Shown: positions 36,811 to 48,334, counted from the first letter of the stretch. The stretch is DNA of 64,000 nucleotides from Shinella sp. SUS2 (GCF_001262505.1 NZ_KQ410724.1:124001-188000); one strand, 5' to 3'. Numbers and translations: made by a program. The notes: generated by a model not told the origin, from the letters alone.

Positions 36811-36850
36811 AGGCCCCGTTTCCCTTTGGAATGCGGGGCCTTTCTGTTTT
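36811..36850 (+). terminator. Intrinsic terminator after ldtP
   Basis: Stem AGGCCCCG / CGGGGCCT closing a 15-base loop, followed by TTCTGTTTT, 22 bases after the stop. Confidence 0.82.
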
Positions 36851-36979
36851 GCGGCTTTTTGCGTCTGTCGTTTTTATCGCAGAACACGCGCGGAAATGGC
36901 GCAAACCGTGGAGCGGATATTGCCCTTGCCATGCGAGGACGTTAAACACCGTGCCACCCACCCTTAAGGAGCCTCGAGG

Positions 36980-38278
<1,299 letters not shown>

Positions 38279-38344
38279 GACAGCAGTACCAGGAAAAGTG
38301 CCGCGCGGTTTTCCGTCCGGAACCGCGTAAAGCAAGGAGACTTC

Positions 38345-38824
38345 ATGCGCTGCCCCTATTGCGGTTCGGAAGATTCGCAGGTGAAGGATTCCCGTCCTGC
38401 AGAGGACGGGGCCGCCATTCGCCGCCGGCGCATCTGCCCGGATTGCGGTGGTCGGTTCACGACCTTCGAACGGGTGCAGCTGCGTGAGCTGATGGTCGCC
38501 AAGAAGACGGGCCGCAAGGCCCCCTTCGACCGCGACAAGCTGCTTCGCTCCTTCGAGATCGCGCTTCGCAAGCGGCCCGTCGACCGGGACCGCATCGAAC
38601 GCGCGGTCTCGGGCATCGTCCGCCGGCTTGAAAGTTCCGGCGAGACGGAAATCTCTTCCGAGGAAATCGGCCTCCAGGTGCTGGAGGCGCTGAAGGCGCT
38701 CGACGACGTCGGCTTCGTGCGCTACGCCTCGGTCTACCGCGATTTCTCCCATGTCGATGATTTCGAGAAGATCCTTTCCGAAGTCGCCGCCAAGATCGCC
38801 CGGGATCCGGGCGCCGACGGCTAG
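38345..38824 (+). CDS. nrdR: Transcriptional repressor NrdR
   Basis: A 159-residue regulator that represses ribonucleotide reductase genes in response to ATP/dATP. It has the N-terminal zinc ribbon ([15 protein letters not shown] ... [12 protein letters not shown]) and an ATP-cone domain (about residues 50-140). The stop is directly followed by the ribD ATG. Linkage of nrdR to rib genes and glyA/nusB is common in Proteobacteria. Confidence 0.97.
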   Translation: MRCPYCGSEDSQVKDSRPAEDGAAIRRRRICPDCGGRFTTFERVQLRELMVAKKTGRKAPFDRDKLLRSFEIALRKRPVDRDRIERAVSGIVRRLESSGETEISSEEIGLQVLEALKALDDVGFVRYASVYRDFSHVDDFEKILSEVAAKIARDPGADG

Positions 38825-39937
38825 ATGTCCGGCGCGGCGACAGACGACGCACGCTTCATGGCAGCGGCCATCCGCCTCTGCCGCCGTCATCTCGGCCTGA
38901 CTGCCACAAACCCCTCCGTTGCCTGCCTGATCGTCAAGCACGGCGTGGTCCTCGCCGCCGCCGTGACCGCGCGCGGCGGGCGGCCGCATGCCGAAACGCA
39001 GGCGCTCGCCGAGGCGGGGGAAGCCGCGCGCGGCGCGACGGCCTATGTCACGCTCGAACCGTGCTCGCACCACGGCAAGACGCCGCCCTGCGCCGATGCG
39101 CTGATCGCCGCTGGCATCGCCCGTGTCGTGGTCTCGGTGACGGATCCGGACGAGCGCGTGGCGGGCAGGGGACTTTCGATGCTGCGCGATGCCGGCATCG
39201 TGGTCGAGACGGGCGTTCTGGAAGCGGAAGGCTGTGCGGCGCTCGCCGCCTATCTCACACGCCAGACGAAGAAGCGCCCCTATGTGACTCTCAAGCTTGC
39301 CGTTTCCGCCGATGGCATGCTTGGCCGCCTCGGTGCGGGGCAGGTGGCGATCACGGGGCCGGTTTCGCGCGGGCAGGTGCATGGTCTGCGTGCCGAGACA
39401 GATGCGATCCTCATTGGCATCGGCACGGCCCTGGCCGATGATCCGGAGCTGACCTGCCGTCTTCCGGGGCTCGAAGCCCGCTCGCCCGTGCGCATCGTGC
39501 TCGATCCTCGGCTGGAACTGTCGCCGGCCTCGAAGCTGGCGCGGACGGCGAAGGATGTGCCTGTTATCGTTGTGACGACGAAGGGGACGGAGATACCCCC
39601 CTCTGGCCTGCCGGCCGACGACGCGCGCGCCGGCGCCCTCGAAGCCGCGGGCGTCGAAATCCTGACCTGCGACCCGCGCCGGCTCGACGATCTCCTGATG
39701 GCGCTCGCCACCCGCGGAACCTCCTCGCTGCTCGTCGAAGGCGGCGCGCGCACGGCGCAATCCTTCATCGAAGCCGGCCTCGTCGATCGCATCCTGCTGT
39801 TTGCGGGCACCGGTACCATTGGCAAAGACGGGGTCGCATCCCCATGTGTGTCCGGGCGCATGCCGGATGGCTTTTCGCTCCGGAACACGGCGCGCCTCGG
39901 CGCGGACAGTTTGCACGAATACGAAAGAGACGATTGA
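38825..39937 (+). CDS. ribD: Bifunctional riboflavin deaminase/reductase RibD
   Basis: A 370-residue enzyme for the second and third steps of riboflavin synthesis. The N-terminal deaminase domain has the zinc site HAETQAL and PCSHHGKTPPCADA; the C-terminal reductase domain (from about residue 155, RPYVTLKLAVSADGML) has the NADPH-binding LLVEGGART. It starts immediately after the nrdR stop and overlaps ribE by one base (TGATG). Confidence 0.97.
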   Translation: MSGAATDDARFMAAAIRLCRRHLGLTATNPSVACLIVKHGVVLAAAVTARGGRPHAETQALAEAGEAARGATAYVTLEPCSHHGKTPPCADALIAAGIARVVVSVTDPDERVAGRGLSMLRDAGIVVETGVLEAEGCAALAAYLTRQTKKRPYVTLKLAVSADGMLGRLGAGQVAITGPVSRGQVHGLRAETDAILIGIGTALADDPELTCRLPGLEARSPVRIVLDPRLELSPASKLARTAKDVPVIVVTTKGTEIPPSGLPADDARAGALEAAGVEILTCDPRRLDDLLMALATRGTSSLLVEGGARTAQSFIEAGLVDRILLFAGTGTIGKDGVASPCVSGRMPDGFSLRNTARLGADSLHEYERDD

Positions 39938-40554
39938 TGTTTACCGGCATTGTCACAGACATCGGAACGGTCGAGAAGGTCGAGCCCATGAACGAGGGCG
40001 TACGCCTGCGCGTGCGCACGGCCTACGACCCGGCCACCATCGACATGGGGGCCTCCATCGCCCATTCCGGCACCTGCCTCACCGTCACGGCGCTGCCCGA
40101 AGAGGGCTCGAACGCCCGTTGGTTCGAAGTGGAGGCCTGGGAAGAGGCGCTGCGGCTGACGACCATCGCCGGCTGGACGGCCGGCACCCGCATCAACCTC
40201 GAACGCTCGTTGAAGATCGGCGACGAGCTCGGCGGCCACATCGTTTCCGGCCATGTCGACGGCAAGGCCGAGATCCTCTCCGTCGAGGCCGAGGGCGACG
40301 CGACGCGTTTCCGCATCCGCGCGCCCGCGGGGCTGGAGCGCTTCGTGGCGCCAAAAGGATCGGTCGCGCTCGACGGCACATCCCTCACCGTCAACGCCGT
40401 CGATGGCGCCGTCTTCGACGTGCTTCTCATCCGCCACACGCTCGACGTCACCACCTGGGGCGAGCGCAAGGCGGGCGACTTCGTCAACTTCGAGGTCGAC
40501 ACCATGGCACGGTATGCGGCGCGGCTTGCCGAGTTTCCCGCCCCCAAGGCGTGA
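39937..40554 (+). CDS. ribE: Riboflavin synthase alpha chain
   Basis: A 205-residue enzyme that dismutates two 6,7-dimethyl-8-ribityllumazine molecules to riboflavin. It has two tandem lumazine-binding barrels (starting MFTGIVTDIGTVE and about residue 98 GGHIVSGHVDG), each with the SGTCLTV/DGTSLTV motif. It is translationally coupled to ribD (TGATG). In rhizobial nomenclature the gene is also called ribC. Confidence 0.97.
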   Translation: MFTGIVTDIGTVEKVEPMNEGVRLRVRTAYDPATIDMGASIAHSGTCLTVTALPEEGSNARWFEVEAWEEALRLTTIAGWTAGTRINLERSLKIGDELGGHIVSGHVDGKAEILSVEAEGDATRFRIRAPAGLERFVAPKGSVALDGTSLTVNAVDGAVFDVLLIRHTLDVTTWGERKAGDFVNFEVDTMARYAARLAEFPAPKA

Positions 40555-40686
40555 CGGCAGCGTGACTTTCGCGGGCACCGTCACGGATCGGCACAAACCG
40601 GCGTGACGGCCAGCCTGCAAGGTAACGATATCGATACTTCTTGCTCCCTAGTGTGCGCGCATCGGACCGCTGGAGACCGTTGCCGC

Positions 40687-41823
40687 ATGGCGCCTGATTA
40701 CCAAACCCTTCTGCTGGCGATCGGGCTCGCGGGTTTTTGCCTGTCGGCCACGCTGTTCGCCTCGTGGATGTCCGCCCGCGTCGAGCGCTTCCTTCTCAGC
40801 TGGTCCATCGGTATCGGCTGCATCGTGCCCGCGGTTGCGGTCTACAGCCTCTATATCGATCAGGCGAATGTCGCGATCGGGTGCCTCGCCTTCACGCTGC
40901 AGTTCCTCGGCTTCGCCTTCATCTATGGCGCAGCCTACAGGTTCCGCTCCGGCGCCTCCGCCCGCCGGCGCATCGCCATCGTCTTTGCGGCCTGCCTCGC
41001 CATCGCTCTGCCGCCGCTGGTCGCCGGCTATGACGGCATCGCCTTCATTGCGCTCAACCTGCTTATCACGGCCTGCCTCGCCGCGACGGCCCGAGAGTAC
41101 TGGCGCGGCCGCGCGGAAGCGCCGCTGCCGCTGACCGGCATCGTCACCCTCTACCTCCTGACCGCCGTTTCCTTCCTGCTCTGCGCCGGCGTGCTGATTC
41201 ACGACGGCCGCTGGGTGATGGGACACGCGCCGGACAACTGGGCGGAAAATCTCAATCTGGTCGCGGCAATCATGGGCATCACCGGTATCGGGGCCATGTC
41301 GCTCGCGCTCAACCAGTGGCGGGTTGCCGGCAGCCACCGCCACGCCGCCATGACCGATGCCCTGACCGGCTTACTCAACCGTCGCGCCCTTTTCGATCGC
41401 TACGGGGCGCTTCCCGTCGGTGAGCACCAGGCGGCAATCGCCTTCGACCTCGACAACTTCAAGGCGGTCAACGACAGGCACGGTCATGCGGCGGGCGACG
41501 CGGTGCTCATGGTCTTCGCCGATATCCTGCGCGATTCCTGCGGGGTGGCGGCCTGCCTCGCCCGCCTTGGCGGCGAAGAATTCGTCGTCGTTCTGGAGCG
41601 CACCTTGCCGGAACGCGCGCAGCGCATCGCCGAACGCGTCCGCGAAGATTTCGCTGCCAAACTCATCCCGATCGGGGGCCGGTCCATCACGTGCACCGTC
41701 AGTGCCGGCATCGCTCTTGCCGGAGAAAACGGCACGAGTTTCGATTCCCTCCTCAGCAATGCCGACGAGGCGCTCTACATGTCCAAGCGCAACGGCCGCA
41801 ACCGTGTGTCGCTCGCCGCCTGA
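40687..41823 (+). CDS. Diguanylate cyclase with N-terminal membrane domain
   Basis: A 378-residue protein: about six to seven transmembrane helices (residues 5-210), then a GGDEF domain starting near MTDALTGLLNRRALF. The active-site motif is intact as GGEEF (ARLGGEEFVVVLE), and the Mg site is FDLDNFKAVND, so it should make cyclic di-GMP. It has no RxxD inhibition site at the expected position that I can see. It interrupts the usual ribE-ribH linkage. The start at 40687 is favoured by the helix-first topology; an earlier in-frame start is possible. Confidence 0.9.
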   Translation: MAPDYQTLLLAIGLAGFCLSATLFASWMSARVERFLLSWSIGIGCIVPAVAVYSLYIDQANVAIGCLAFTLQFLGFAFIYGAAYRFRSGASARRRIAIVFAACLAIALPPLVAGYDGIAFIALNLLITACLAATAREYWRGRAEAPLPLTGIVTLYLLTAVSFLLCAGVLIHDGRWVMGHAPDNWAENLNLVAAIMGITGIGAMSLALNQWRVAGSHRHAAMTDALTGLLNRRALFDRYGALPVGEHQAAIAFDLDNFKAVNDRHGHAAGDAVLMVFADILRDSCGVAACLARLGGEEFVVVLERTLPERAQRIAERVREDFAAKLIPIGGRSITCTVSAGIALAGENGTSFDSLLSNADEALYMSKRNGRNRVSLAA

Positions 41824-41830
41824 GGGGATG

Positions 41831-42334
41831 TCAGGCGCCGGGCTCGCCCTCCCAATAGTCGACGGTCTCGCCCGCGCGGCCGATGGTGCGGAACTCCGTC
41901 CGCCCGCCCGTGGCAAGGCGCGTCTTGGCGAGGAATTTTCCGGAATCCGGATATTCGCAGATCTCGGTCGCCGCCATGGACGAAATGGACAGGTATTTCA
42001 GCGGCACGGTGCCGGTGTTGAGGATCTGGTGCGCCGTCTCCGGTCCGCCGGCCGGCGCGCCCAGCACGTCGCCGGGACCAACGAGATGCCGTTCGCTGCC
42101 GTAGCGATAGGTGCCGTGGCCCTCCAGGATGACGAAGAGCTCGTCTTCGACATGGTGGCTGTGGAAGGGACAGCCGGACTTGCCGGGCGGGACCTCGCCA
42201 TAGCCGATGCCGAGATCCTTCAGGCCGAGGCGGGCGCCGAAGGATGTGTCGCGGGATTCGTAGAGCGTTCCCTGCGTCCAGTGCTCCAGCGCCAGCCTCG
42301 CGAGATTGACGATCGGCGGTTTCTGGGCGTCCAT
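41831..42334 (-). CDS. Cupin domain protein
   Basis: A 167-residue single-cupin protein. Motif 1 (FHSHHVEDELFVILEGHGTYRYG) carries His-His-Glu metal ligands and motif 2 is PETAHQILNTG. The substrate is unknown; such proteins are often sugar isomerase-like or sensors. The start at 42334 is six bases after AGGAG. It is convergent with the diguanylate cyclase gene and divergent from ribH, so it is an insertion in the rib-nus region. Confidence 0.85.
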   Translation of the reverse strand: MDAQKPPIVNLARLALEHWTQGTLYESRDTSFGARLGLKDLGIGYGEVPPGKSGCPFHSHHVEDELFVILEGHGTYRYGSERHLVGPGDVLGAPAGGPETAHQILNTGTVPLKYLSISSMAATEICEYPDSGKFLAKTRLATGGRTEFRTIGRAGETVDYWEGEPGA

Positions 42335-42532
42335 TCGCATCTCCTTTATGACTCTTGACATATTGTTCGCACTTTGTTCCATTGTGTCAATCCCGTTCGG
42401 TCGAAGCGGCTCCCGCCGGGGCGCCGAAATCGACGCGGGGGGTGGAAAATGCTTGCCAAGCTTCGCCCGTCGTGGTTTGACCGCCGCCTCTGCCCGCTGA
42501 TGCGTGGCCTGCCTCCAATGTTCAGGTGATTT

Positions 42533-42994
42533 ATGGCCAACACCGATAATCCCCATCTCCTCATCGTCGAGGCGCGCTTCTACGACGACATGGCCGACGC
42601 GATGCTCGACGGCGCCAAGCATGCGCTCGATGCCGCGGGCGCAACCTACGACATCGTGACCGTCATGGGCGCGCTCGAAATTCCCGCCGCCATCTCCATG
42701 GCCCTCGACGGCATGGAAAATGCCGGCACCTGGTATGACGGCTTCGTCGCCCTCGGCATGGTCATCCGCGGCGAGACCTACCATTTCGATATCGTCGCCA
42801 ACGAATCGAGCCGTGCGCTGATGGACCTTTCGGTCAGCGAAGGCTTGCCGATCGGCAACGGCATCCTGACCGTCGAGAACGATGCGCAGGGCTGGGCTCG
42901 CGCCCGCCGTTCGGAAGGCGACAAGGGCGGCTTTGCGGCCCGCGCGGCGCTCACCATGATTGATCTGAAGAAGAAACTGGGCGGCGAACAGTGA
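42533..42994 (+). CDS. ribH: 6,7-dimethyl-8-ribityllumazine synthase
   Basis: A 153-residue enzyme condensing the ribitylaminouracil with dihydroxybutanone phosphate. Family features: [13 protein letters not shown], the catalytic loop [22 protein letters not shown] with the His, and ENDAQGWAR. It overlaps nusB by 4 bases (ATGA... reading GTGA), the usual ribH-nusB pair. No FMN riboswitch was found upstream. Confidence 0.96.
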   Translation: MANTDNPHLLIVEARFYDDMADAMLDGAKHALDAAGATYDIVTVMGALEIPAAISMALDGMENAGTWYDGFVALGMVIRGETYHFDIVANESSRALMDLSVSEGLPIGNGILTVENDAQGWARARRSEGDKGGFAARAALTMIDLKKKLGGEQ

Positions 42995-43473
42995 CGACGG
43001 ACAGGGATCAGCAGCCGGTGAAACCGGCCAACCAGCGCGGCGCGGCGCGCCTTGCCGCCGTTCAGGCGCTTTATCAGATGGATATCGGCGGCAGCGGTGT
43101 TCTCGAAGTCGTCGCCGAATACGAAGCGCATCGTCTCGGCCAGGAGGTCGACGGCGATACCTATCTCAAGGCGGATGCCTCCTGGTTCCGTTCCATCGTC
43201 TCGGGCGTCGTGCGCGACCAGCGCCTGCTCGACCCGATGATCGGCGCGGCGCTGCAGGACGACTGGGCCTTGTCCAGGGTCGATTCCACCGTGCGTGCCA
43301 TCCTGCGTGCCGGTACCTTCGAGCTGAAGGAGCGCAGGGACGTGCCGGTCGCCGTGATCGTCACGGAATATGTCGAGATCGCCAAGGCGTTCTTCGAGGA
43401 CGAGGAGCCGAAGCTGGTGAATGCGGTGCTTGACCGCATCGCCAAGCAGCTTCGGCCGGACACACGCAAGTAA
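42991..43473 (+). CDS. nusB: Transcription antitermination factor NusB
   Basis: A 160-residue all-helical RNA-binding protein that with NusE (S10) binds boxA and supports antitermination of rRNA operons. Conserved signature pieces: [16 protein letters not shown] and [17 protein letters not shown]-like [11 protein letters not shown]. It starts with GTG at 42991, overlapping the ribH stop. The MFS gene follows 12 bases later, probably in the same transcript. Confidence 0.95.
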   Translation: MTTDRDQQPVKPANQRGAARLAAVQALYQMDIGGSGVLEVVAEYEAHRLGQEVDGDTYLKADASWFRSIVSGVVRDQRLLDPMIGAALQDDWALSRVDSTVRAILRAGTFELKERRDVPVAVIVTEYVEIAKAFFEDEEPKLVNAVLDRIAKQLRPDTRK

Positions 43474-43485
43474 ACGGTAGGCGAC

Positions 43486-44712
43486 ATGAGCACGGGTACG
43501 GTCGAAGGTCTTGAACAGGAACTTTCGGCCGCGCGCCGCAATGTCTTCCTCCTGACGATTGCGCAGGCCCTGCTCGCCTCGGCCGGGCCGATCGTCTTCT
43601 CTGTCGGTGGCCTTGCCGGCTACAACCTGCTCGGCGCGGACAAGTCGCTCGCCACCGCGCCGCTGACCGGCTTCAATGTCGGCGTGGCGCTCGGCGCCGT
43701 GCTCGTCGCCATCGCGGCCCGCATGCTCGGTCGCACCTACGGCTTTATCGTCGGGGCGCTCATTGGCGCCGGGGGCGGCCTTCTGGCTGCCATTGCGCTG
43801 TTCCGCGGCGATTTCTGGCTCTTTGCCCTCGGCTTCGTGCTCGTCGGCATTTCCAGCGGCTTTGCCCAGAAGATCCGCTTTGCCGCGGCCGATGCCTCGC
43901 CGTCCTTCTACAAGCCGCGCGCCATTTCCTGGATCCTTGCTGGCGGCGTCATTTCCGCCGTGCTCGGCCCCCAGGTGGTCATCCTCACCAAGGACCTGTT
44001 CGAGCCGGTGCTGTTTGCCGGTGCCTTCGTGGCGCTCGCGCCGCTTTGCCTTGCCGCCATCGGGCTCTTCCTCTTCCTGCGTCTGCCTGACCACAAGGCG
44101 GCGGCTGTCGCGACGGGGGAGGCGGCGCGGCCGCTCCGCGAGATCGTGCTGACCCAGCGGTTCATGACGGGCATGATCTGCGGCATCTCCTCCTACGCCC
44201 TGATGACCTTCATGATGACCGGCGCGCCGCTGGCCATGGTCATCGGCTGCGGTTTCTCGCCGGAGATGGCGACGCTCGGCATCCAGTGGCACGTGCTCGC
44301 CATGTTCGCGCCGAGCTTCTTCACGGGCATGCTGATCCAGCGCTTCGGCACGGAAAGGGTCGTCGCTGCCGGTCTCCTCATCCTCATGGCCTGCGCCGCG
44401 GTCGCCCATGCCGGCATCGCGCTGTGGAATTTCTGGGGCGCGCTGATCCTGCTCGGCGTCGGCTGGAATTTCGGCTTCATCGGAGCAACCGCCATCGTCG
44501 CCTCCAGCTACAAGCCGCATGAGGCGGACAAGGTGCAGGGCTTCCACGACATCATCCTGTTCGGCACGGTGGCACTTGCCTCCTTCTCCTCGGGCAAGGT
44601 GTTCAACACCTATGGCTGGCAGGCGATCAACCTCCTGTTCTGGCCGATCACCGGGGTGAGCCTCGTTCTCGTTCTCCTCCTGCTTTTGCGCGGCCGCCGA
44701 CCGGCTGCCTGA
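43486..44712 (+). CDS. MFS transporter
   Basis: A 408-residue membrane protein with twelve predicted transmembrane helices in two halves, a central cytoplasmic loop around residue 205 (LPDHKAAAVATGEAARPLREI), and the loop RMLGRTYGF between helices 2 and 3. It belongs to the major facilitator superfamily subgroup found next to nusB in rhizobia. Substrate unknown. It is likely the last gene of the ribH-nusB transcript. Confidence 0.85.
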   Translation: MSTGTVEGLEQELSAARRNVFLLTIAQALLASAGPIVFSVGGLAGYNLLGADKSLATAPLTGFNVGVALGAVLVAIAARMLGRTYGFIVGALIGAGGGLLAAIALFRGDFWLFALGFVLVGISSGFAQKIRFAAADASPSFYKPRAISWILAGGVISAVLGPQVVILTKDLFEPVLFAGAFVALAPLCLAAIGLFLFLRLPDHKAAAVATGEAARPLREIVLTQRFMTGMICGISSYALMTFMMTGAPLAMVIGCGFSPEMATLGIQWHVLAMFAPSFFTGMLIQRFGTERVVAAGLLILMACAAVAHAGIALWNFWGALILLGVGWNFGFIGATAIVASSYKPHEADKVQGFHDIILFGTVALASFSSGKVFNTYGWQAINLLFWPITGVSLVLVLLLLLRGRRPAA

Positions 44713-44904
44713 GCCCGCCCGCAGACCGACGTCGAAAAATCCAGCGCAGCGCACGGCTTGCCGCAGTGCGGCGGCTTGACGCAACCGATTCGCAAACGCA
44801 CTCTGGCCCCGCGCCGGCCCCCGTCTTGTGAGGAGGCAAACGGGAGCGGGCGCGTATCGGCTGCGGGGAGAGGACCCCGCGGCCTCCAAGGAGGACAGAG
44901 CGAA

Positions 44905-47040
44905 ATGACCATATTGTTGGGCGTTATCGCATGCGGGTTGCTTTCGGTGGTCTATGCCATCTGGGCGACACGGTCGGTGCTTGCCGCCGATCAGGGGAAT
45001 GCCCGCATGCAGGAAATTGCAGGTTATATCCGGGAAGGGGCGCAGGCCTATCTCACCCGGCAGTACAAGACCATTGCCATCGTTGGGGTCGTCGTCTTCG
45101 TCGGCACCTGGCTACTGCTTTCCGCAACGGCTGCCATCGGGTTCCTGATCGGCGCCGTCCTGTCGGGTGCTGCCGGTTTTATCGGCATGTATGTGTCCGT
45201 CCGCGCCAATGTGCGCACGGCACAGGCCGCATCCGTCAGCCTGTCCTCCGGCCTCGACATCGCTTTCAAGTCGGGTGCGATCACCGGCATGCTTGTCGCC
45301 GGCCTCGCATTGCTCGGCGTCTCGATCTACTACTGGATTCTCACCGGCCTGCTCGGTCAGGAGCCGGCCTCGCGTGAGGTCATCGACGCGCTCGTCGCGC
45401 TCGGTTTCGGTGCCTCGCTGATTTCCATCTTTGCCCGCCTCGGCGGCGGCATCTTCACCAAGGGTGCGGATGTCGGCGGCGATCTTGTCGGCAAGGTGGA
45501 AGCCGGCATTCCTGAAGACGATCCGCGCAATCCGGCCACCATCGCCGACAATGTCGGCGACAATGTCGGCGACTGCGCCGGCATGGCCGCCGATCTCTTC
45601 GAGACCTATGCGGTGACCGTCGTCGCCACCATGGTGCTTGCGGCGATCTTCTTTGCCGGCACGCCGGTTCTCTCCAGCGTGATGATCTATCCGCTCGCGA
45701 TCTGCGGCGCCTGCATCATCACTTCGATCGTCGGCGCGTTCTTCGTCAAGCTCGGCACGAACGGCTCCATCATGGGCGCCCTCTACAAGGGCCTTATCGT
45801 CACGGGCCTGCTGTCGATCGTCGGCCTCGCTGTCGCCACGTCGCTCACCATCGGCTGGGGCGTTGTCGGCACCGTCGCGGGCAGGGAGATCACCGGGACG
45901 AACCTGTTCATCTGCGGCCTGCTGGGGCTTGTGGTGACAGCGCTCATCGTGGTGATCACCGAGTATTACACCGGCACCAACAAGCGCCCGGTGAACTCCA
46001 TCGCCCAGGCATCCGTCACCGGTCACGGCACCAACGTCATCCAGGGCCTTGCGGTCTCGCTGGAATCGACCGCGCTGCCGGCCATCGTCATCGTCGGCGG
46101 CATCATCGCGACCTACCAGCTTGCCGGCCTGTTCGGCACCGGTATCGCGGTCACCGCCATGCTCGGCATTGCCGGCATGATCGTGGCGCTTGACGCTTTC
46201 GGCCCGGTCACCGACAATGCCGGTGGCATCGCCGAGATGTCGCACCTGCCGCCGGAAGTGCGCAAGTCGACGGACGCGCTCGACGCGGTCGGCAACACGA
46301 CCAAGGCCGTCACCAAGGGGTATGCGATCGGTTCGGCGGGCCTCGGCGCGCTGGTGCTCTTCGCCGCTTACTCGAACGACCTTGCCTATTTCGCGGCGAA
46401 CGGGGACAAGTATCCCTATTTCGCCGGCATCGGCACGATCTCCTTCGACCTCTCAAACCCCTATGTCGTGGCCGGCCTCATCTTCGGCGGCCTCATCCCC
46501 TATCTCTTCGGCGGCATCGCCATGACGGCCGTCGGCCGTGCAGCGGGCTCCATCGTCGAGGAAGTACGCAAGCAGTTCCGCGACAAGCCGGGCATCATGG
46601 CGGGCACCGAGCGACCGGACTACGGGCGCGCGGTGGACATTCTTACCAAGGCGGCAATCCGCGAAATGGTCGTGCCCTCGCTGTTGCCGGTGCTGGCGCC
46701 GCTCGTCGTCTATTTCGGCGTGCTGCTCCTCTCCGGCTCCAAGGCCTCGGCCTTTGCGGCGCTCGGCGCCTCGCTGCTCGGCGTCATCGTCAACGGCCTC
46801 TTCGTGGCGATTTCCATGACGTCGGGTGGCGGCGCATGGGACAATGCCAAGAAGAGCTTTGAGGATGGCTTCGTCGACAAGGACGGCACGCGCCACCTGA
46901 AGGGATCGGAAGCGCACAAGGCCTCCGTCACCGGCGACACGGTCGGCGACCCCTACAAGGATACGGCAGGCCCGGCGGTCAATCCGGCGATCAAGATCAC
47001 CAACATCGTGGCGCTCCTGCTGCTGGCCGTTCTCGCCTGA
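44905..47040 (+). CDS. hppA: K+-independent proton-translocating pyrophosphatase
   Basis: A 711-residue membrane pyrophosphatase that couples pyrophosphate hydrolysis to proton pumping at the cytoplasmic or acidocalcisome membrane. It has about 16 transmembrane helices and the substrate site [20 protein letters not shown] and [19 protein letters not shown]. The segment [10 protein letters not shown] has Lys where K+-dependent enzymes have Ala, so it is the K+-independent type. The start at 44905 follows AAGGAGG; upstream codons are not conserved. Confidence 0.96.
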   Translation: MTILLGVIACGLLSVVYAIWATRSVLAADQGNARMQEIAGYIREGAQAYLTRQYKTIAIVGVVVFVGTWLLLSATAAIGFLIGAVLSGAAGFIGMYVSVRANVRTAQAASVSLSSGLDIAFKSGAITGMLVAGLALLGVSIYYWILTGLLGQEPASREVIDALVALGFGASLISIFARLGGGIFTKGADVGGDLVGKVEAGIPEDDPRNPATIADNVGDNVGDCAGMAADLFETYAVTVVATMVLAAIFFAGTPVLSSVMIYPLAICGACIITSIVGAFFVKLGTNGSIMGALYKGLIVTGLLSIVGLAVATSLTIGWGVVGTVAGREITGTNLFICGLLGLVVTALIVVITEYYTGTNKRPVNSIAQASVTGHGTNVIQGLAVSLESTALPAIVIVGGIIATYQLAGLFGTGIAVTAMLGIAGMIVALDAFGPVTDNAGGIAEMSHLPPEVRKSTDALDAVGNTTKAVTKGYAIGSAGLGALVLFAAYSNDLAYFAANGDKYPYFAGIGTISFDLSNPYVVAGLIFGGLIPYLFGGIAMTAVGRAAGSIVEEVRKQFRDKPGIMAGTERPDYGRAVDILTKAAIREMVVPSLLPVLAPLVVYFGVLLLSGSKASAFAALGASLLGVIVNGLFVAISMTSGGGAWDNAKKSFEDGFVDKDGTRHLKGSEAHKASVTGDTVGDPYKDTAGPAVNPAIKITNIVALLLLAVLA

Positions 47041-47070
47041 CCGGCATCGCCGTTCATGCTGCAAAAAAAG

Positions 47071-47101
47071 AAACCGCGGGGAGCGATCCCCGCGGTTTCT
47101 T
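47071..47101 (+). terminator. Bidirectional intrinsic terminator between hppA and bamE
   Basis: A 12-bp perfect stem AAACCGCGGGGA / TCCCCGCGGTTT with a GCGA loop. An A-run (AAAAAAAG) on the left and a short T stretch on the right suit transcripts from both converging genes. Confidence 0.88.
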
Positions 47102-47125
47102 GATTCCCGGAAGGGCCGAAGCGTC

Positions 47126-47605
47126 TTACTTCGGGCCGCCGCCGCCAAAGATGTTCTGGATCGCAGCGCCCGGTGCACCGCCGGTGCCGCGCAGCAGCTG
47201 GCCGAGGAAGGTGAGCTCGACGCCGCCGGTCGGTGTGACGCGCGAGATCATGTCGAAGACGCGGCCGTCCTTCAGCGTATAGTGGGCAAGGCGCTCGACC
47301 ACGCCTTCCTTGTCGAAATAGATGGCGAGCACGCTCTGCTCGACGACCTTCGGCTTCATGAAGGCGACGGGCCGGCTGCGCTTCTGCGAAACGTAGTAGA
47401 AGACCTCGTTGTCGAAGGTCGCGGTCGCGGAGGGTGAGCCGAGCGAGAGCATGACCTGTTCGCGCGAGGAGCCGACCGGGGCCAACGCCAGCGTCTCCTG
47501 GTCGACGACGTAGCCCTGGTGCAGCACTTCGCCGGGACCCTGGCAGCCTGCGAGAACGGACGAGGAAAGCGCGATGGCAATGGCGGCGTTACGCAACAGC
47601 TTCAT
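47126..47605 (-). CDS. bamE: Outer membrane protein assembly factor BamE
   Basis: A 159-residue lipoprotein of the BAM complex, which folds beta-barrels into the outer membrane. It has a lipobox LAGC near residue 21 and the SmpA/OmlA domain (GYVVDQETLALAPVGSSREQVMLSLGSPS ... FYYVSQKRSRP). The C-terminus is glycine-rich. The start at 47605 gives a standard lipoprotein signal; an in-frame ATG nine codons upstream is possible. It is divergent from the chaperone gene. Confidence 0.93.
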   Translation of the reverse strand: MKLLRNAAIAIALSSSVLAGCQGPGEVLHQGYVVDQETLALAPVGSSREQVMLSLGSPSATATFDNEVFYYVSQKRSRPVAFMKPKVVEQSVLAIYFDKEGVVERLAHYTLKDGRVFDMISRVTPTGGVELTFLGQLLRGTGGAPGAAIQNIFGGGGPK

Positions 47606-47755
47606 GTTCAGAGCATCTCTCTTCAACAACATCCCCGGGACTGTGATGGCCGCGCAGCCATTGCAATTCATGCCTGCTTCGGTAAACCAGCTTCGACCGT
47701 CATGCAACATGACTTGCGACGGCTCCATGGTTTGAATCGGGCAAAACTAGGCTTT

Positions 47756-48313
47756 ATGATGATTTTCGGCCTGTTCGGCAAAAAAAACGGCAACCGGCGT
47801 ATCGTTGAAAAGCAGTACGCAACGCTGACAAAGGCGGCGCGCCATCCCTATCTCTATGAAGTGCTTGATGTTCCCGACACGGTTATGGGCCGTTTCGAGA
47901 TGCTCTCGGCCATGCTGATCCTTTACTTCCGGCGCACCCGTGCAAGCGGCACGTCCGGCCAGGAGATCGCCCAGGAGATCGTCGATGCCTTCTTCGAGGA
48001 TGTCGATCATTCGATTCGCGAGCTCGGAGTCGGCGATGTCGGCGTGCCCAAGCGCATGAAGAAGTTCGCCGGCATGTTCTACGGTCGGCTGGAGTCCTAC
48101 GCCGGCGCGCTCGATTCCGACGATCATGACGGTCTTGCTGCTGCGCTACGGCGCAACATCCATCCGGAGGCGGGCGAGGGCGCGCCGTCGATGGCGGGGC
48201 TCGCCCTCTATCTCTTTGCGGCTGAAAGGGCGATGATGGCCGTCAGCGAGGACGATATCAGGGTCGGTGCGCTCGGCGTTGTGGAGCCGGGCCCGCAAGG
48301 ACATGCCGCCTGA
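47756..48313 (+). CDS. Ubiquinol-cytochrome c chaperone (CBP3 family)
   Basis: A 185-residue protein of the CBP3/UQCC1 family, helpers of cytochrome b or bc1 complex assembly. The core (about residues 35-170) includes the conserved YEVLDVPDTVMGRFEML and FEDVDHSIRELGVGDVGVPKRMKK segments. There is no signal peptide, so it is cytoplasmic, possibly membrane-associated. The start could be 47756 or the next codon at 47759. It precedes the DUF177 gene by 21 bases, a conserved alphaproteobacterial pairing. Confidence 0.92.
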   Translation: MMIFGLFGKKNGNRRIVEKQYATLTKAARHPYLYEVLDVPDTVMGRFEMLSAMLILYFRRTRASGTSGQEIAQEIVDAFFEDVDHSIRELGVGDVGVPKRMKKFAGMFYGRLESYAGALDSDDHDGLAAALRRNIHPEAGEGAPSMAGLALYLFAAERAMMAVSEDDIRVGALGVVEPGPQGHAA

Positions 48314-48334
48314 AGGCGGCCCAAAGGGAATAGA

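Noticed and set aside
42335..42532. FMN riboswitch upstream of ribH
   Set aside because: I looked for the conserved AGGGGYRRUGAAAUUCC-like core and its paired helices and did not find them in this gap.
42778..44889. A 703-codon minus-strand frame opposite ribH, nusB and the MFS gene
   Set aside because: Low-complexity charged composition typical of an antisense frame; the genes on the other strand are well supported.
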